The notes under the pieces: generated by a model | What the model was told of the DNA's origin: nothing | The model's input: only the letters and a program-made list of their open reading frames with translations | Databases searched by the model: none | Shown here: one piece after another, positions 50,300 to 58,170 of the stretch | How positions within the stretch are numbered: position 1 is the first letter of the stretch | Layout: each line of letters starts with the position of its first letter | Translations under genes and position numbers: made by a program | From: Acidobacteria bacterium RIFCSPLOWO2_12_FULL_66_21 | GTDB taxonomy: Bacteria; Acidobacteriota; Vicinamibacteria; Vicinamibacterales; 2-12-FULL-66-21 | Length of the DNA: 58,403 nucleotides | Reading direction: 5' to 3' | Assembly (NCBI GenBank): GCA_001767455.1 | Contig: MELC01000036.1 | Coordinates: forward strand, 175,680 to 234,082

Positions 50300-52657
50300 T
50301 TACTGCAATGTTGCGATCGCGGCCTTTGCGGCGTCCGCGACAGATACCTGCGCCCCGAAGTTCGACTTTCGGTGGTCGTTCAACAAGGAGATCAGCCGCG
50401 GCAGCGCCTCCGTGGCGTGCAATGTCTCCAGCGCGTAGATCGCCAGAACGCGCACCGTCGGACTCTCATCGTCAAGTGCCTCGAGCAGAGGTCCGATGGC
50501 GCGCTTGTCACCGATCTCGCCCAACGCCCACGGGACAATCGCGTTGACCTCGGTATCCTTCAGGAGGGGAACGAGCACGGGGATGGCCCGCGGGTCGCGG
50601 AGGTCGCCTAACAGATGGGCAGCATAGTAGCGGTCAGCCGCGATTTGACGCGCGACATGATAGCGCCCGTCACTCGAGGCAGTTGGCACTCCTTGACCCT
50701 CGGGCCGGTCGGAACGGTCGGTCAGGATCTCGGCGATGATCTGGAACCCGCGCGGGTCGCCGAGCCCGCCAAAGATGAACGCAACGTTTCCTCGTATGTG
50801 CCGGTCCGTATGTCCCAACCAGTCCACCAGCGAGGGGAGGACGCTCGCGTCGTGATATTCCACGATGGCTTTTGCGATCTCGAGCTGCCTCCACAGAACC
50901 TTCTCCGCTTTGAACCGCTCGACCAGCGCTCCAACTGACACTGTTCTGTCAACGGTTGGCCTGGGCGGCTCACGCGGCGCGACGAAGACGACGACCTCGT
51001 GGGCGCCGTCCGTCAGTGCGACTTCTGCGCCGGCGGCCGCTTGCACACCGTCCACGGTGATGCGCGTTGCCCTTACGGCAGGCGCTCTGTCCGCAGAGAC
51101 GGTGAACTCATATGAGCCCGACAGACCGGCCATGCGAAAGGACCACTCGGCAGTCACCCGGGCTGTGACCGGTATTGATGCCGAGTACTGTTCGGCGGTT
51201 GGGGATGCGCTTACGCGTAAGCCGACGGCAGTGGGAACACTCGTCCCTGGTTCAGCGACAACGCGACCCGAGATCGAGGCGCCGGGGCCCAGCACGAGCG
51301 AGAGATCATCGGCCTCGCGGTCGTGCACCTCAAACACTGTGGTCGCGAACTCCCCGCTATCCATGCCTGAGCGGGATGTCGCCTGCCGGATGGTCAACCG
51401 GTACCGACCTGGCGGAACGCGAGGGATCTCGAACGTTCCGTTGTCGCCGACGGCGGCGAGGGCAGACTCCGTTCCGAAACCACCAAGCCGCTGGAACAGT
51501 CTGACCGCCAGGCCGGCGGTCGGTCCTGCAGAAGGACTCACGACAGAGCCGGACACGCGGACGCCTCGAACGGGGACGAGTTGGATTTGGATTCCGGCGG
51601 CCGGGGAAGCCAACGCGGACACGGACACAGCCTGCCGCTCGTCGACTGTCGAAGGGTAGAGCGTCATCCCATAGATCTGCGCCGGCGCCGGTCCTCCAGA
51701 TGGGAACAAGGGCGACGCGGCGATCCGGTACTCCCCCAACGGAAGCCCGGAGATTCGGAAGCGGCCCTCTGCGTCGGTTGAAGCGGATCCGCTGGCGCGC
51801 GTCAGCGGGGGCACCGTTCCGCGACTCGGCACCGGGCGCACGGTTGGATCAACGGAGAACGCCTGGACGACGGCGCCGGCAACTGGCTCCTGCCGCTCGT
51901 TGACGACGACGCCGGCGATGATGCCATTACCCTTTTGTGTGGGCTCGGCGGTCTGGCGAAGGCGGGCGACGTTCGGGGTGGTTCCGGTGAGCGAGTGAGC
52001 CGAAAGAAGCCCTGGTTGAGCTATGAGAGCCAGCACGAGCAGCGCGACCATACAACACCCTCTGGTGCTTTTGACCCCGGCGCGAGCGTTAAGGCTTGTC
52101 GCGCGCTCCATCGCCGCGGCCGAGTGGCGGCGGAAGCGCGCCTGAAGCAGCCGGACGATCGGCTGTCCGACTCGCGCCAACGTAGCCTGCGGCCACGATA
52201 CCGCGCGGATGTGGTACATCACCGCGTCGGTCTCGGGATCGAGGAACGCTTCGAAGAGCTCCTCTCCTGACTCCGAGTGGTTGACGAGCGTCCCATACGC
52301 GAACCCGAAATGCGTGCCCCGATCGCGCTCGCCGACCGTGTAGATGACGCGGCCGCCATTCAGCGACCAGAATCCGAGATGGCGAATGAGGACCGCGATG
52401 GTGGTCCCCGGCTCGATCGAGGCGCCCGAGGGGTGAAGCTCGGTCCATCCGATGTCGAACTGCTTCCAGGCGATGAGCGCCGCGCGCGCTCGTTCAAAAT
52501 CGATTGTGCCGTGGCCGATGACGGAGATTATTTCGTCGAAGTGGCCAGCCGGTTTCTCTCTGACGATGCCGATTGGGCCGTACGACAGCGGCAGTTCCTG
52601 CGAATCGCTGAGGAAACGGTCGATGGCGTCTGTCGACGGACGTCGAACAAAGAACAT
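50300..52657 (-). CDS. DUF1990 domain joined in frame to a secreted carboxypeptidase-regulatory/HEAT-repeat protein
   Basis: 785 residues in one frame. Residues 1-185 are a DUF1990 domain (KPAGHFDEIISVIG, FERARAALIAWKQFDIGW, GTHFGFAYGTLVNHSESGEE). Residues 203-221 are a signal peptide or anchor (MVALLVLALIAQPGLLSA). Residues about 240-500 contain CarboxypepD_reg-like beta domains (GVVVNERQEPVAGAVVQAF, RFRISGLPLGEYRI). Residues about 540-785 are HEAT repeats (PSLVDWLGHTDRHIRGNVAF, AIPVLVPLLKDTEVNAIVPW, ALDDESPTVRVLAIYALETL). M203 at 52051 has its own ribosome site (GAGGG, 6 nt), so two separate products are possible, with DUF1990 running on for lack of a stop. It follows the TetR gene by 8 nt. 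Confidence 0.75.
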   Translation of the reverse strand: MFFVRRPSTDAIDRFLSDSQELPLSYGPIGIVREKPAGHFDEIISVIGHGTIDFERARAALIAWKQFDIGWTELHPSGASIEPGTTIAVLIRHLGFWSLNGGRVIYTVGERDRGTHFGFAYGTLVNHSESGEELFEAFLDPETDAVMYHIRAVSWPQATLARVGQPIVRLLQARFRRHSAAAMERATSLNARAGVKSTRGCCMVALLVLALIAQPGLLSAHSLTGTTPNVARLRQTAEPTQKGNGIIAGVVVNERQEPVAGAVVQAFSVDPTVRPVPSRGTVPPLTRASGSASTDAEGRFRISGLPLGEYRIAASPLFPSGGPAPAQIYGMTLYPSTVDERQAVSVSALASPAAGIQIQLVPVRGVRVSGSVVSPSAGPTAGLAVRLFQRLGGFGTESALAAVGDNGTFEIPRVPPGRYRLTIRQATSRSGMDSGEFATTVFEVHDREADDLSLVLGPGASISGRVVAEPGTSVPTAVGLRVSASPTAEQYSASIPVTARVTAEWSFRMAGLSGSYEFTVSADRAPAVRATRITVDGVQAAAGAEVALTDGAHEVVVFVAPREPPRPTVDRTVSVGALVERFKAEKVLWRQLEIAKAIVEYHDASVLPSLVDWLGHTDRHIRGNVAFIFGGLGDPRGFQIIAEILTDRSDRPEGQGVPTASSDGRYHVARQIAADRYYAAHLLGDLRDPRAIPVLVPLLKDTEVNAIVPWALGEIGDKRAIGPLLEALDDESPTVRVLAIYALETLHATEALPRLISLLNDHRKSNFGAQVSVADAAKAAIATLQ
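52051..52062 (-). promoter_or_regulatory. Internal ribosome site and start for the secreted HEAT protein
   Basis: GAGGG (52062-52058 on the minus strand) precedes ATG 52051 by 6 nt. This start yields a 583-residue protein beginning with a classical signal peptide. It suggests independent translation of the second half of the joined reading frame. Confidence 0.55.
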
Positions 52658-52665
52658 CGGATGCC

Positions 52666-53385
52666 TCAGGCTTCGACCGGACTGCCAAACAGCCCTTCGC
52701 GGATGAGCTCGTCCAGGGCGACCACGAACCGTCGAATGGGTCGCAGACGAAGCGTGAGAGCCGCGGACGGCAGCAACTGCTCGGTCAACGCGACCAGCGC
52801 GACGGTCGCGCGCTGTTTTGGACTCCTGTCCAGGAGCCACCACAAAAGCACGGCGAGGTGTACCAGATACAGAAGCCGGCCCAGTGCTTCACCCAACGGG
52901 GGCTTTGGAGCATCGCTCGAACCCACCACTGCGTCCTCGAACACCTGCTGCACGCGTTGACGTGAGAACGCCGTTCCCGCAGCGAACACCCCGTCATCCG
53001 GGTCGCCGACGAGCACCGGAATCAGCGCGCGGAGCGCGACGCGATGAGGCTGCAGCACGTGCAGGCTGGTGTTCAGCGCGAAGATGAATCGGTCGCGCCA
53101 CCTCCCCGGTTGCATGTCCGCCGCTCGTCGCGCGTAGTCCGCCGAGAGCTCCTCGTAGAGCGCGATGATGACGGCCTGTTTGCTCGGGAAATAGCGATAC
53201 AGCAGCCCGACACTGACGCGCGCCTCTTTGGCGATCTCGCGGAGAGTGGTCGCCTCGTACCCGCGTCGCGCGATCATCCGCATCGCCGTGGCATACAAGC
53301 GGTCCCTCGTTGCCGCGCCCTGCGCCGTCGGGCCGGGCGGTCTCCCGGGCCGCCTCGGCTTGACAATATAGGTAAACACGTTCAC
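52666..53385 (-). CDS. TetR-family transcriptional regulator
   Basis: 239 residues. HTH near residues 50-70: TTLREIAKEARVSVGLLYRYFPSKQAVI. The larger C-terminal half is the ligand-binding/dimer domain, with a hydrophobic patch (LLYLVHLAVLLWWLLD). GTG 53385 lies inside a 14-bp inverted repeat; GTG 53379 (MFTYIVKP) is an alternative start. It probably represses itself together with the DUF1990-HEAT gene and the divergent epimerase gene. Confidence 0.9.
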   Translation of the reverse strand: MNVFTYIVKPRRPGRPPGPTAQGAATRDRLYATAMRMIARRGYEATTLREIAKEARVSVGLLYRYFPSKQAVIIALYEELSADYARRAADMQPGRWRDRFIFALNTSLHVLQPHRVALRALIPVLVGDPDDGVFAAGTAFSRQRVQQVFEDAVVGSSDAPKPPLGEALGRLLYLVHLAVLLWWLLDRSPKQRATVALVALTEQLLPSAALTLRLRPIRRFVVALDELIREGLFGSPVEA

Positions 53386-53391
53386 TAATAT
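53360..53391 (+). promoter_or_regulatory. Promoter and TetR operator candidate
   Basis: TTGACA (53360-53365) and a TAATAT-like minus-10 (53386-53391, or ACTAAT at an 18-bp spacing) drive the epimerase gene. The inverted repeat GTaAAC-AC-GTTcAC (53372-53385) sits between them and covers the regulator's own start, the expected position for an autorepressing TetR. Confidence 0.6.
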
Positions 53392-53436
53392 AGGGAAGTT
53401 CGTGGTGCCTCGTCAAGCGCATTTGGAGCGGCCCGC

Positions 53437-54372
53437 ATGAAGATCGTCATTCCGGGGGGATCCGGACAGGTCGGCACGGTGCTCGCCCGCGCCTTCCACA
53501 AAAGCGGAGACGACGTCGTCGTGCTCAGTCGCGCTCCGCGCGCTCAGCCATGGCGGGTTATCCCGTGGGATGGGGCCACGCTGGGCACGTGGCGGCGCGA
53601 AGTCGAGGATTGCGAGGTCGTCATCAACCTCGCGGGGCGCAGCGTCAACTGCCGCTACAACTTGCCGAATCGACGGGCGATCCTGGAATCCCGCGTGGTA
53701 TCCACGCGCGCGGTCGGGCAGGCGATTGCGCAGGCGTCGAGCCCGCCGCGGGTCTGGCTCCAGGCGAGCACGGCGACCATCTATGCGCATCGCTACGACG
53801 CGCCGAACGACGAGCGGTCCGGCATCCTGGGAGGGGACGAGCCAAACGCGCCCGACCCGTGGCGGTTCAGCATCGACGTCGCGCGGGCCTGGGAACGCAC
53901 CTTCAACGAGATGATCGCTGGCCGGACCCGGAAGATCGCGCTCCGGTCCGCGATGACCATGAGCCGGGACGCTGGGGGCGTGTTCGACACGCTCGCGACG
54001 CTCGTTCGATACGGCCTCGGCGGCCGCGCCGGCGACGGCCGCCAGTTCATGTCCTGGGTTCACTCCGAGGACTTCGTGGCGGCTCTTCGATGGCTGATTG
54101 ACCGCGACGACATCGACGGCGTCGTGAACGTGGCGTCCCCGAACCCGCTGCCGAATGCAGAGTTCATGCGGCTGCTGCGCGACGCGTGTGGCGTGCCGTT
54201 CGGCCTGCCCGTGCGCGAGTGGATGCTGGAGATCGGCGCGGTCTTCATGCGCACGGAGTCCGAGCTCATTCTCAAGAGCCGTCGAGTGGTTCCGGGGAGG
54301 CTGCTCGAACACGGATTCGCGTTCAAGTTTCCGACGTGGAACGAGGCCGCGCGCGACCTGTGTCACCAGTGA
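53437..54372 (+). CDS. TIGR01777-family NAD(P)-dependent epimerase/dehydratase
   Basis: 311 residues. Rossmann start MKIVIPGGSGQVGTVLARAF (an IPGGSGxxG pattern), VVINLAGRSVNCRY, then LQASTATIYAHRYD and FSIDVARAWE, and the DUF1731-type C-terminus (GVPFGLPVREWMLEIGAVFM, RTESELILKSRRVVPGRLLE). The family occurs widely, but its reaction is unknown. Controlled by the divergent TetR gene. DUF1990 on the other side of that regulator hints at a functional pairing. Confidence 0.9.
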   Translation: MKIVIPGGSGQVGTVLARAFHKSGDDVVVLSRAPRAQPWRVIPWDGATLGTWRREVEDCEVVINLAGRSVNCRYNLPNRRAILESRVVSTRAVGQAIAQASSPPRVWLQASTATIYAHRYDAPNDERSGILGGDEPNAPDPWRFSIDVARAWERTFNEMIAGRTRKIALRSAMTMSRDAGGVFDTLATLVRYGLGGRAGDGRQFMSWVHSEDFVAALRWLIDRDDIDGVVNVASPNPLPNAEFMRLLRDACGVPFGLPVREWMLEIGAVFMRTESELILKSRRVVPGRLLEHGFAFKFPTWNEAARDLCHQ

Positions 54373-54885
54373 CTTGCGGCGGAAAGCAAAGTTGCAATTA
54401 CTTCAATAGGTGAGCGCGTGTGATGAGGGAGAAATTGCGAAGGTGCTCGCGGCGTGTGGCTCGATTCTGCCCTGCCGGCGAAGGGTGGCTTGCCATCGGA
54501 CGTCCACCTTCGCGGCTTCGCCCTGACGCTGAGCGCCGCTACGGTGGACACCCTTCGCGTGTCGATGACGTGAGCTCGCCTTCGGGATGGCCTTCGCATG
54601 AGGCGTGAGCGAAGGGTGGCTTGCCACCCGTAGCTCGCTCACGAATGCAGGCGAGCGAAGGGTGGTGGACCATCTCACCTCGACTTGGAACCCCGCGATC
54701 GCCTGGCTACAGCACCTCTACGAGCACCTGCCACACGCTGCATAGCCGGGCACTTTCGCTTTCCCTTCAGAAATCGACAAACTTGCCGCTTTTCTACTTG
54801 ACGCCCATGCTGACTAGCGAGCATACTCACTCTATCAGACGCGGCGGGCATGAGAGCCCGCCCCGATTCCACCGGAGAGAGACCG
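54373..54885. other. Gene-free boundary between chromosomal genes and the prophage block
   Basis: About 510 bp. It holds GCGAAGGGTGG-type repeats (54473-54665) and no convincing gene. No integrase or clear attachment-site duplication is seen. Confidence 0.55.
54473..54665. repeat. GCGAAGGGTGGCTTGCC-type dispersed repeat
   Basis: Three direct occurrences of GCGAAGGGTGG (near 54478, 54609 and 54653) and reverse complements (CCACCTTCGCG near 54506, CACCCTTCGCG near 54549) create several possible hairpins around short unique loops. Confidence 0.7.
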
Positions 54886-55461
54886 ATGGCCAGCATCACC
54901 CTCCAGCCCGCCGGGACGCGGATCTACATCGACGGCAACACCTACCCGATCAAAGACCAGCTCCGACGCGCCGGCTGTCACTGGGACGGCGAGCGCAAGG
55001 CGTGGTGGATCGGCGCGGCCAAGCGCGCCGACATCGAGCACCTCGTGAGCAGCGACACGGTTCAGCAGCAGTCCGCTGCCGAGCCGCAGCGCGATGCGAC
55101 GCCCGACGCGAGCGCCAGCGTGCGCGCTCGCGCGAGCTATAAGGGGCGCGACTATTACGTGCTCGCCGAGACACGCGACCGCAGCAAGCTGCTGCTCGCC
55201 GCACGCAACGGCCAGTTCCAGTTCTGGGCCGCCGCCGAGGCGACGCAAATCACAAAGACGTACGGCCGCGAGAACTACCGCTCGGGCCGTACAGAGTATC
55301 CGACACTCGGCGGGATGATCCGGCGCGCCGAGGAGTGGCGAGCGGCCCGGCAGCAGGGCGACACGATGCCCCAGGGCCACCGGTACGAGTGCGAGGAGTG
55401 CGGCGAGATGGTCACCCACGGTGACGGGTCGAGCTGCTGGGAGACGGGCTGTGCGCACTGA
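54886..55461 (+). CDS. Phage-type hypothetical protein with C-terminal zinc-binding motif
   Basis: 191 residues. N-terminal segment GTRIYIDGNTYPIKDQLRRA and AGCHWDGERKAWWIGAAKRA resembles the short RPA/primase-style GxxWDxxxKxWW motif found in many phage proteins. The C-terminus has CEECGEM and CWETGCAH. ATG 54886 follows GGAGAGAG; an upstream ATG at 54850 is less likely. It is the first gene of the phage-like block. The function is not known. Confidence 0.65.
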   Translation: MASITLQPAGTRIYIDGNTYPIKDQLRRAGCHWDGERKAWWIGAAKRADIEHLVSSDTVQQQSAAEPQRDATPDASASVRARASYKGRDYYVLAETRDRSKLLLAARNGQFQFWAAAEATQITKTYGRENYRSGRTEYPTLGGMIRRAEEWRAARQQGDTMPQGHRYECEECGEMVTHGDGSSCWETGCAH

Positions 55462-55723
55462 CCCACGACTCCGCGTCTATTGTGGCACAATCCTCACGGT
55501 CGATGGGCAGCGCGTCGTGCAGCTCGTCGACCCGAACGACAACGCGCGGCGCCGATTCCAGTACCGCCGCACGCTCGACGGTACGGGTATCGAGCAGCGC
55601 ACCCTCAGAGCCGATGGACAGCCGTATACGGACACCGGCTCACCATGGGAGCCGGCCGACGTCGCCACCATGCGGCGTATCCGCGGTGACTATCATCCAA
55701 TTCTCGACTCGCTCGGACTGTGA
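55451..55723 (+). CDS. Phage-type hypothetical protein
   Basis: 90 residues, starting at GTG 55451 inside the end of the previous gene (11-nt overlap), with GGAG seven nucleotides before. It contains YCGTILTVDGQRVVQLVDPN and RRRFQYRRTLDGTGIEQ. No recognised domain. Likely part of the same operon. Confidence 0.6.
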   Translation: MRTDPRLRVYCGTILTVDGQRVVQLVDPNDNARRRFQYRRTLDGTGIEQRTLRADGQPYTDTGSPWEPADVATMRRIRGDYHPILDSLGL

Positions 55724-55730
55724 GGACATC

Positions 55731-56144
55731 ATGACGACAGTGATCGACATCCTCGGGACGGTGCGCGCGCTCGTTGGCCGTAGGCGCCAGATCACGCGCG
55801 ACGAGATGCAGGCCATCCTCATCGCGATCCACGGCCCGGCGCTCCCCGACCGATCGACCATCGGGGGGCGTGATGCTGATGGGCACCTCTACATGGGCGA
55901 GGAGTGGATCCGCGACCGTGACCAGGAGCTGCCGGCCACCGCCCGCGCATGGGCTCGCCTGTGTCACGGCATCACCTGTGTGAGCGTGTTCCCGGACGGC
56001 GTCCGGTATGACGAGCCGGGCACCATGCATCCGCTCCAGCACGCGCCGCTGACGTTCGTCGCGGCCGACGTCGTCGGCGATGAGTGTGGCACGATCGGGT
56101 ATCTGCGCAGGCACGCGGATCGCGTGCTGGTGGTCCGGGATTGA
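55731..56144 (+). CDS. Phage-type hypothetical protein
   Basis: 137 residues from ATG 55731, 7 nt after the preceding stop with GAGGAC as a weak ribosome site. It begins MTTVIDILGTVRALVGRRRQ and contains TRDEMQAILIAIHGPALPDR and LPATARAWARLCHGITCVSV. No domain is recognised. Same orientation and spacing as its neighbours. Confidence 0.65.
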   Translation: MTTVIDILGTVRALVGRRRQITRDEMQAILIAIHGPALPDRSTIGGRDADGHLYMGEEWIRDRDQELPATARAWARLCHGITCVSVFPDGVRYDEPGTMHPLQHAPLTFVAADVVGDECGTIGYLRRHADRVLVVRD

Positions 56145-56152
56145 CGGGCACA

Positions 56153-56385
56153 GGACGGGCCGCGCGAGGCCGGAAAGTCGAGCGCCACGACGATTAGACA
56201 AACACAAAGCACTTCTTCGATGAGGCCGGCAGCCGCGGCGGCTGCCGGAATCGCCGACGCCGGTGCGTCATGCACTTCGTGCGTCACCGCTTCGATGGGG
56301 CCGGCTCAACGAGCCGGAAAAGGGTCGGCCGTTGCCGGAGGCACAGTGACCAACACCATGCTTCGATGGGGCCGGCCTCGCGCGC
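56153..56385. CRISPR. Short degenerate CRISPR-like repeat array (four units)
   Basis: Units of the form CTTCGATGRGGCCGGC-(loop)-GCCGGAA begin at 56215, 56290 and 56361 (the last lacks its 3' half), and an altered unit ends at 56175. The 3' ends GCCGGAA fall at 56175, 56250 and 56319. Intervals are 39 nt (56176-56214), 39 nt (56251-56289) and 41 nt (56320-56360), unrelated to each other. Repeat stems differ but stay paired (CCGGCAGCCG/CGGCTGCCGG versus CCGGCTC/GAGCCGG). On the minus strand the repeats end in CCCATCGAAG, reminiscent of the ATTGAAAC-type crRNA handle. No cas genes are present. Confidence 0.45.
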
Positions 56386-56402
56386 AGACAGGAGTCTAGC
56401 AT

Positions 56403-56783
56403 ATGGGGCATCGAGAGGCGAAGATCATCGCGGCCGTCGCGTGTCCTACATGTGGGGCGCGCGTGGGTCAGCCCTGCGACCTCCCCCAGCGCGGCCGGCC
56501 GGTCGTGCATCCCGCCCGCAAGCAGGCGTGGCAGGCCACGCGCCGACCACCTGACTACGTGATCCAGCCCCGCGCGGAAGGACCGGCGGGTGCCCGCACG
56601 CACTACATGCTCGTCGCGCCGCAGCACCAGGCCGCGATCGACCATCTCCGATCGCTGATGCCGCCGACCGGATACGGTTGGACCTGGGTTGCAGGCGCGC
56701 TGCGCGTGCCGGCCGCCGACATGCCCGTGCTGGTCCAATCGCTCGTCGCCGCGGGCTGGACGACGGGCGAGGAGGCAGTATGA
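56403..56783 (+). CDS. Phage-type zinc-finger protein
   Basis: 126 residues. Near the N-terminus AVACPTCGARVGQPCDLPQR, then HPARKQAW: the CPxCGAxxGxPC...H pattern is common in small phage DNA-binding zinc-finger proteins. The second half (TGYGWTWVAGALRVPAADMP) is unknown. The stop overlaps the next gene by 4 nt. Confidence 0.7.
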   Translation: MGHREAKIIAAVACPTCGARVGQPCDLPQRGRPVVHPARKQAWQATRRPPDYVIQPRAEGPAGARTHYMLVAPQHQAAIDHLRSLMPPTGYGWTWVAGALRVPAADMPVLVQSLVAAGWTTGEEAV

Positions 56784-56992
56784 CGGACGACGCGCGACTC
56801 GCCTCGTACGCGGCCGCGCGCCAGCTCTCGCTCACCGCCGCGCGCGCGGAGCTCGTGACGATTGCGCTCGACCACCTGGACGCGCGCCGGCGCGGCGCCG
56901 CGGCCAGTCTCCGCGGCACCACAAAGGCCGAGCGCTCGGCGAAAGCCCGCGTCGCCGGGCAGGCCCGCTGGGCGCGCGCCCGCGCCAGATAG
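56780..56992 (+). CDS. Small phage-type helical protein
   Basis: 70 residues from ATG 56780, overlapping the previous gene (ATGA). Ala/Arg-rich: SYAAARQLSLTAARAELVTI and RGTTKAERSAKARVAGQARW. No domain is recognised. The end may be antisense to a minus-strand zinc-ribbon frame. Confidence 0.5.
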   Translation: MTDDARLASYAAARQLSLTAARAELVTIALDHLDARRRGAAASLRGTTKAERSAKARVAGQARWARARAR

Positions 56993-57293
56993 CGCGCAAA
57001 GCCTGTGCAGACGTCTGCACAGCAGCACCAGGGGAACAAGAGCGCCGGCCACCACCCTCACGAGCCGGGGCAGCTCGTGTTCCCAGCGGACGGCGCCGGC
57101 GCGTACCGATAGACCCCCAGTATTCGTAGGTCGACCCGCCGACGAACCCGCCAACGTCGCGCGGCACGAACCGGCGCGCGCAGCACGGACACACCCAGGC
57201 GCCCGGGCGGTCGGGGCGCCCTTCGGGCTCCGGCTCGAGCGACGTGTCGCAGTGCGGGCACGTCGTCGGCCGGCCGCCGGCGTCAGAAGACAA
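56832..57293 (-). CDS. Possible zinc-ribbon protein (end uncertain)
   Basis: A TTG at 57293 overlaps the stop of the preceding minus-strand gene. The first 60 residues carry CPHCDTSLEPEPEGRPDRP and VCPCCARRFVPRDVG, a clear two-CxxC zinc ribbon. After STYEYWGS the frame is Arg/Ala/Pro-rich and runs antisense to the gene at 56780-56992, so the true C-terminus is probably earlier or the downstream part is a frameshift. Confidence 0.4.
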   Translation of the reverse strand: MSSDAGGRPTTCPHCDTSLEPEPEGRPDRPGAWVCPCCARRFVPRDVGGFVGGSTYEYWGSIGTRRRRPLGTRAAPAREGGGRRSCSPGAAVQTSAQALRAIWRGRAPSGPARRRGLSPSARPLWCRGDWPRRRAGARPGGRAQSSRAPRARR

Positions 57294-57522
57294 AGGCGCT
57301 ACGGACGCCGGCCGACCAGCCACGCGCGCCCCACTCACGGCCCGCCCACCCGCTCACGGTGACGCGGGGCACCACGCGAACGCCCAGGCTCGCCTCCACA
57401 CCGATGGTCGTCACCGTCGCGGAGATCTGCCCGCGCTTCCCGGTCGGGATCTGGCTCAGCGCCTCGCGCATGTGCGCGTCGAGCGGAGGGCTCACCGGTT
57501 TCGGATTGCTCGGCGTGCTCAC
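57283..57522 (-). CDS. Small phage-type hypothetical protein
   Basis: 79 residues. GTG 57522 overlaps the holin-like stop (GTGA). Sequence: a Pro-rich start STPSNPKPVSPPLDAHM, then IPTGKRGQISATVTTIGVEA and a Gly/Trp-rich end GWAGREWGARGWSAGVRSAF. It looks beta-rich. Its place directly after the holin-like gene suggests a lysis-module accessory; this is inference. Confidence 0.55.
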   Translation of the reverse strand: MSTPSNPKPVSPPLDAHMREALSQIPTGKRGQISATVTTIGVEASLGVRVVPRVTVSGWAGREWGARGWSAGVRSAFVF

Positions 57523-57908
57523 CTGGTCGGCGCCGTCGTCGCCGCCGTCCGGACGGCCTGCAGAAAACCCGACGCCCCCAGCGCGACCTTTGGAAGCTCC
57601 GCGTGGACGAGCGCGGCCGCTTCCACGTCCGAAATCCCGGGGACCTTGTCGAGCAGATCGGTGACGGCCCGCTGCAGCTTCTGACCGGAGGTCGCCGGCA
57701 GGTGCGTCTTGAGCTGATTCGCACCCCATTCCTCGGCGCGCAGGATCGCCTGGCGCGCGAGGTATTCCAGCTTGGCCTGCTTCTCCGCGTCGAGGTCGAG
57801 ACCCGCGCGCTTCAGAGCCTTGTAGGCCAACGCCGTGAGGAGCGTGGCCAGAATCGGCGCCAGGATGGTGCCGACCGTTTTCAGTACGTCGATTAGCACG
57901 TCGTTCAT
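57519..57908 (-). CDS. Phage holin-like protein (LL-H type)
   Basis: 129 residues. One N-terminal transmembrane segment (VGTILAPILATLLTALAYKA), followed by a soluble helical part (LEYLARQAILRAEEWGANQL) as in LL-H-type phage holins. Holins permeabilise the inner membrane at the end of the lytic cycle. No endolysin is visible in the window. Confidence 0.7.
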   Translation of the reverse strand: MNDVLIDVLKTVGTILAPILATLLTALAYKALKRAGLDLDAEKQAKLEYLARQAILRAEEWGANQLKTHLPATSGQKLQRAVTDLLDKVPGISDVEAAALVHAELPKVALGASGFLQAVRTAATTAPTR

Positions 57909-57975
57909 GGTGTCCTCTTGCTTCTGCGGTTTCGGAGATGCCTGCGCGATCCGCGGCGTCGGTCCACACGCGCCG

Positions 57976-58170
57976 TCACGGACTTCCAGAATTGAGGCCG
58001 GCTCGCTGATAGATCCGTCGCCAGAAGATGATCATGGCTGACTCTCCAGTACCAGCGGCCTCGATGAGCGCGTCGTCCCAGATCTGTTGAATCTCCTCCG
58101 GCGTTCGCTGAGGTGGCAAAGGCCGACCCTCTGTCAGAGGCGCGATGACTTTCGGAGAGATCCGTTTCAT
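57976..58170 (-). CDS. Phage-type hypothetical protein
   Basis: 64 residues: MKRISPKVIAPLTEGRPLPP, then TPEEIQQIWDDALIEAAGTG and MIIFWRRIYQRAG. The start overlaps the stop of the upstream gene (ATGA). No family is recognised. Confidence 0.55.
   Translation of the reverse strand: MKRISPKVIAPLTEGRPLPPQRTPEEIQQIWDDALIEAAGTGESAMIIFWRRIYQRAGLNSGSP

Noticed and set aside
57058-57261. Separate small minus-strand gene in the frame overlapping the zinc ribbon
   Set aside because: Arg-rich composition with no motif; the CxxC motifs belong to the other frame.
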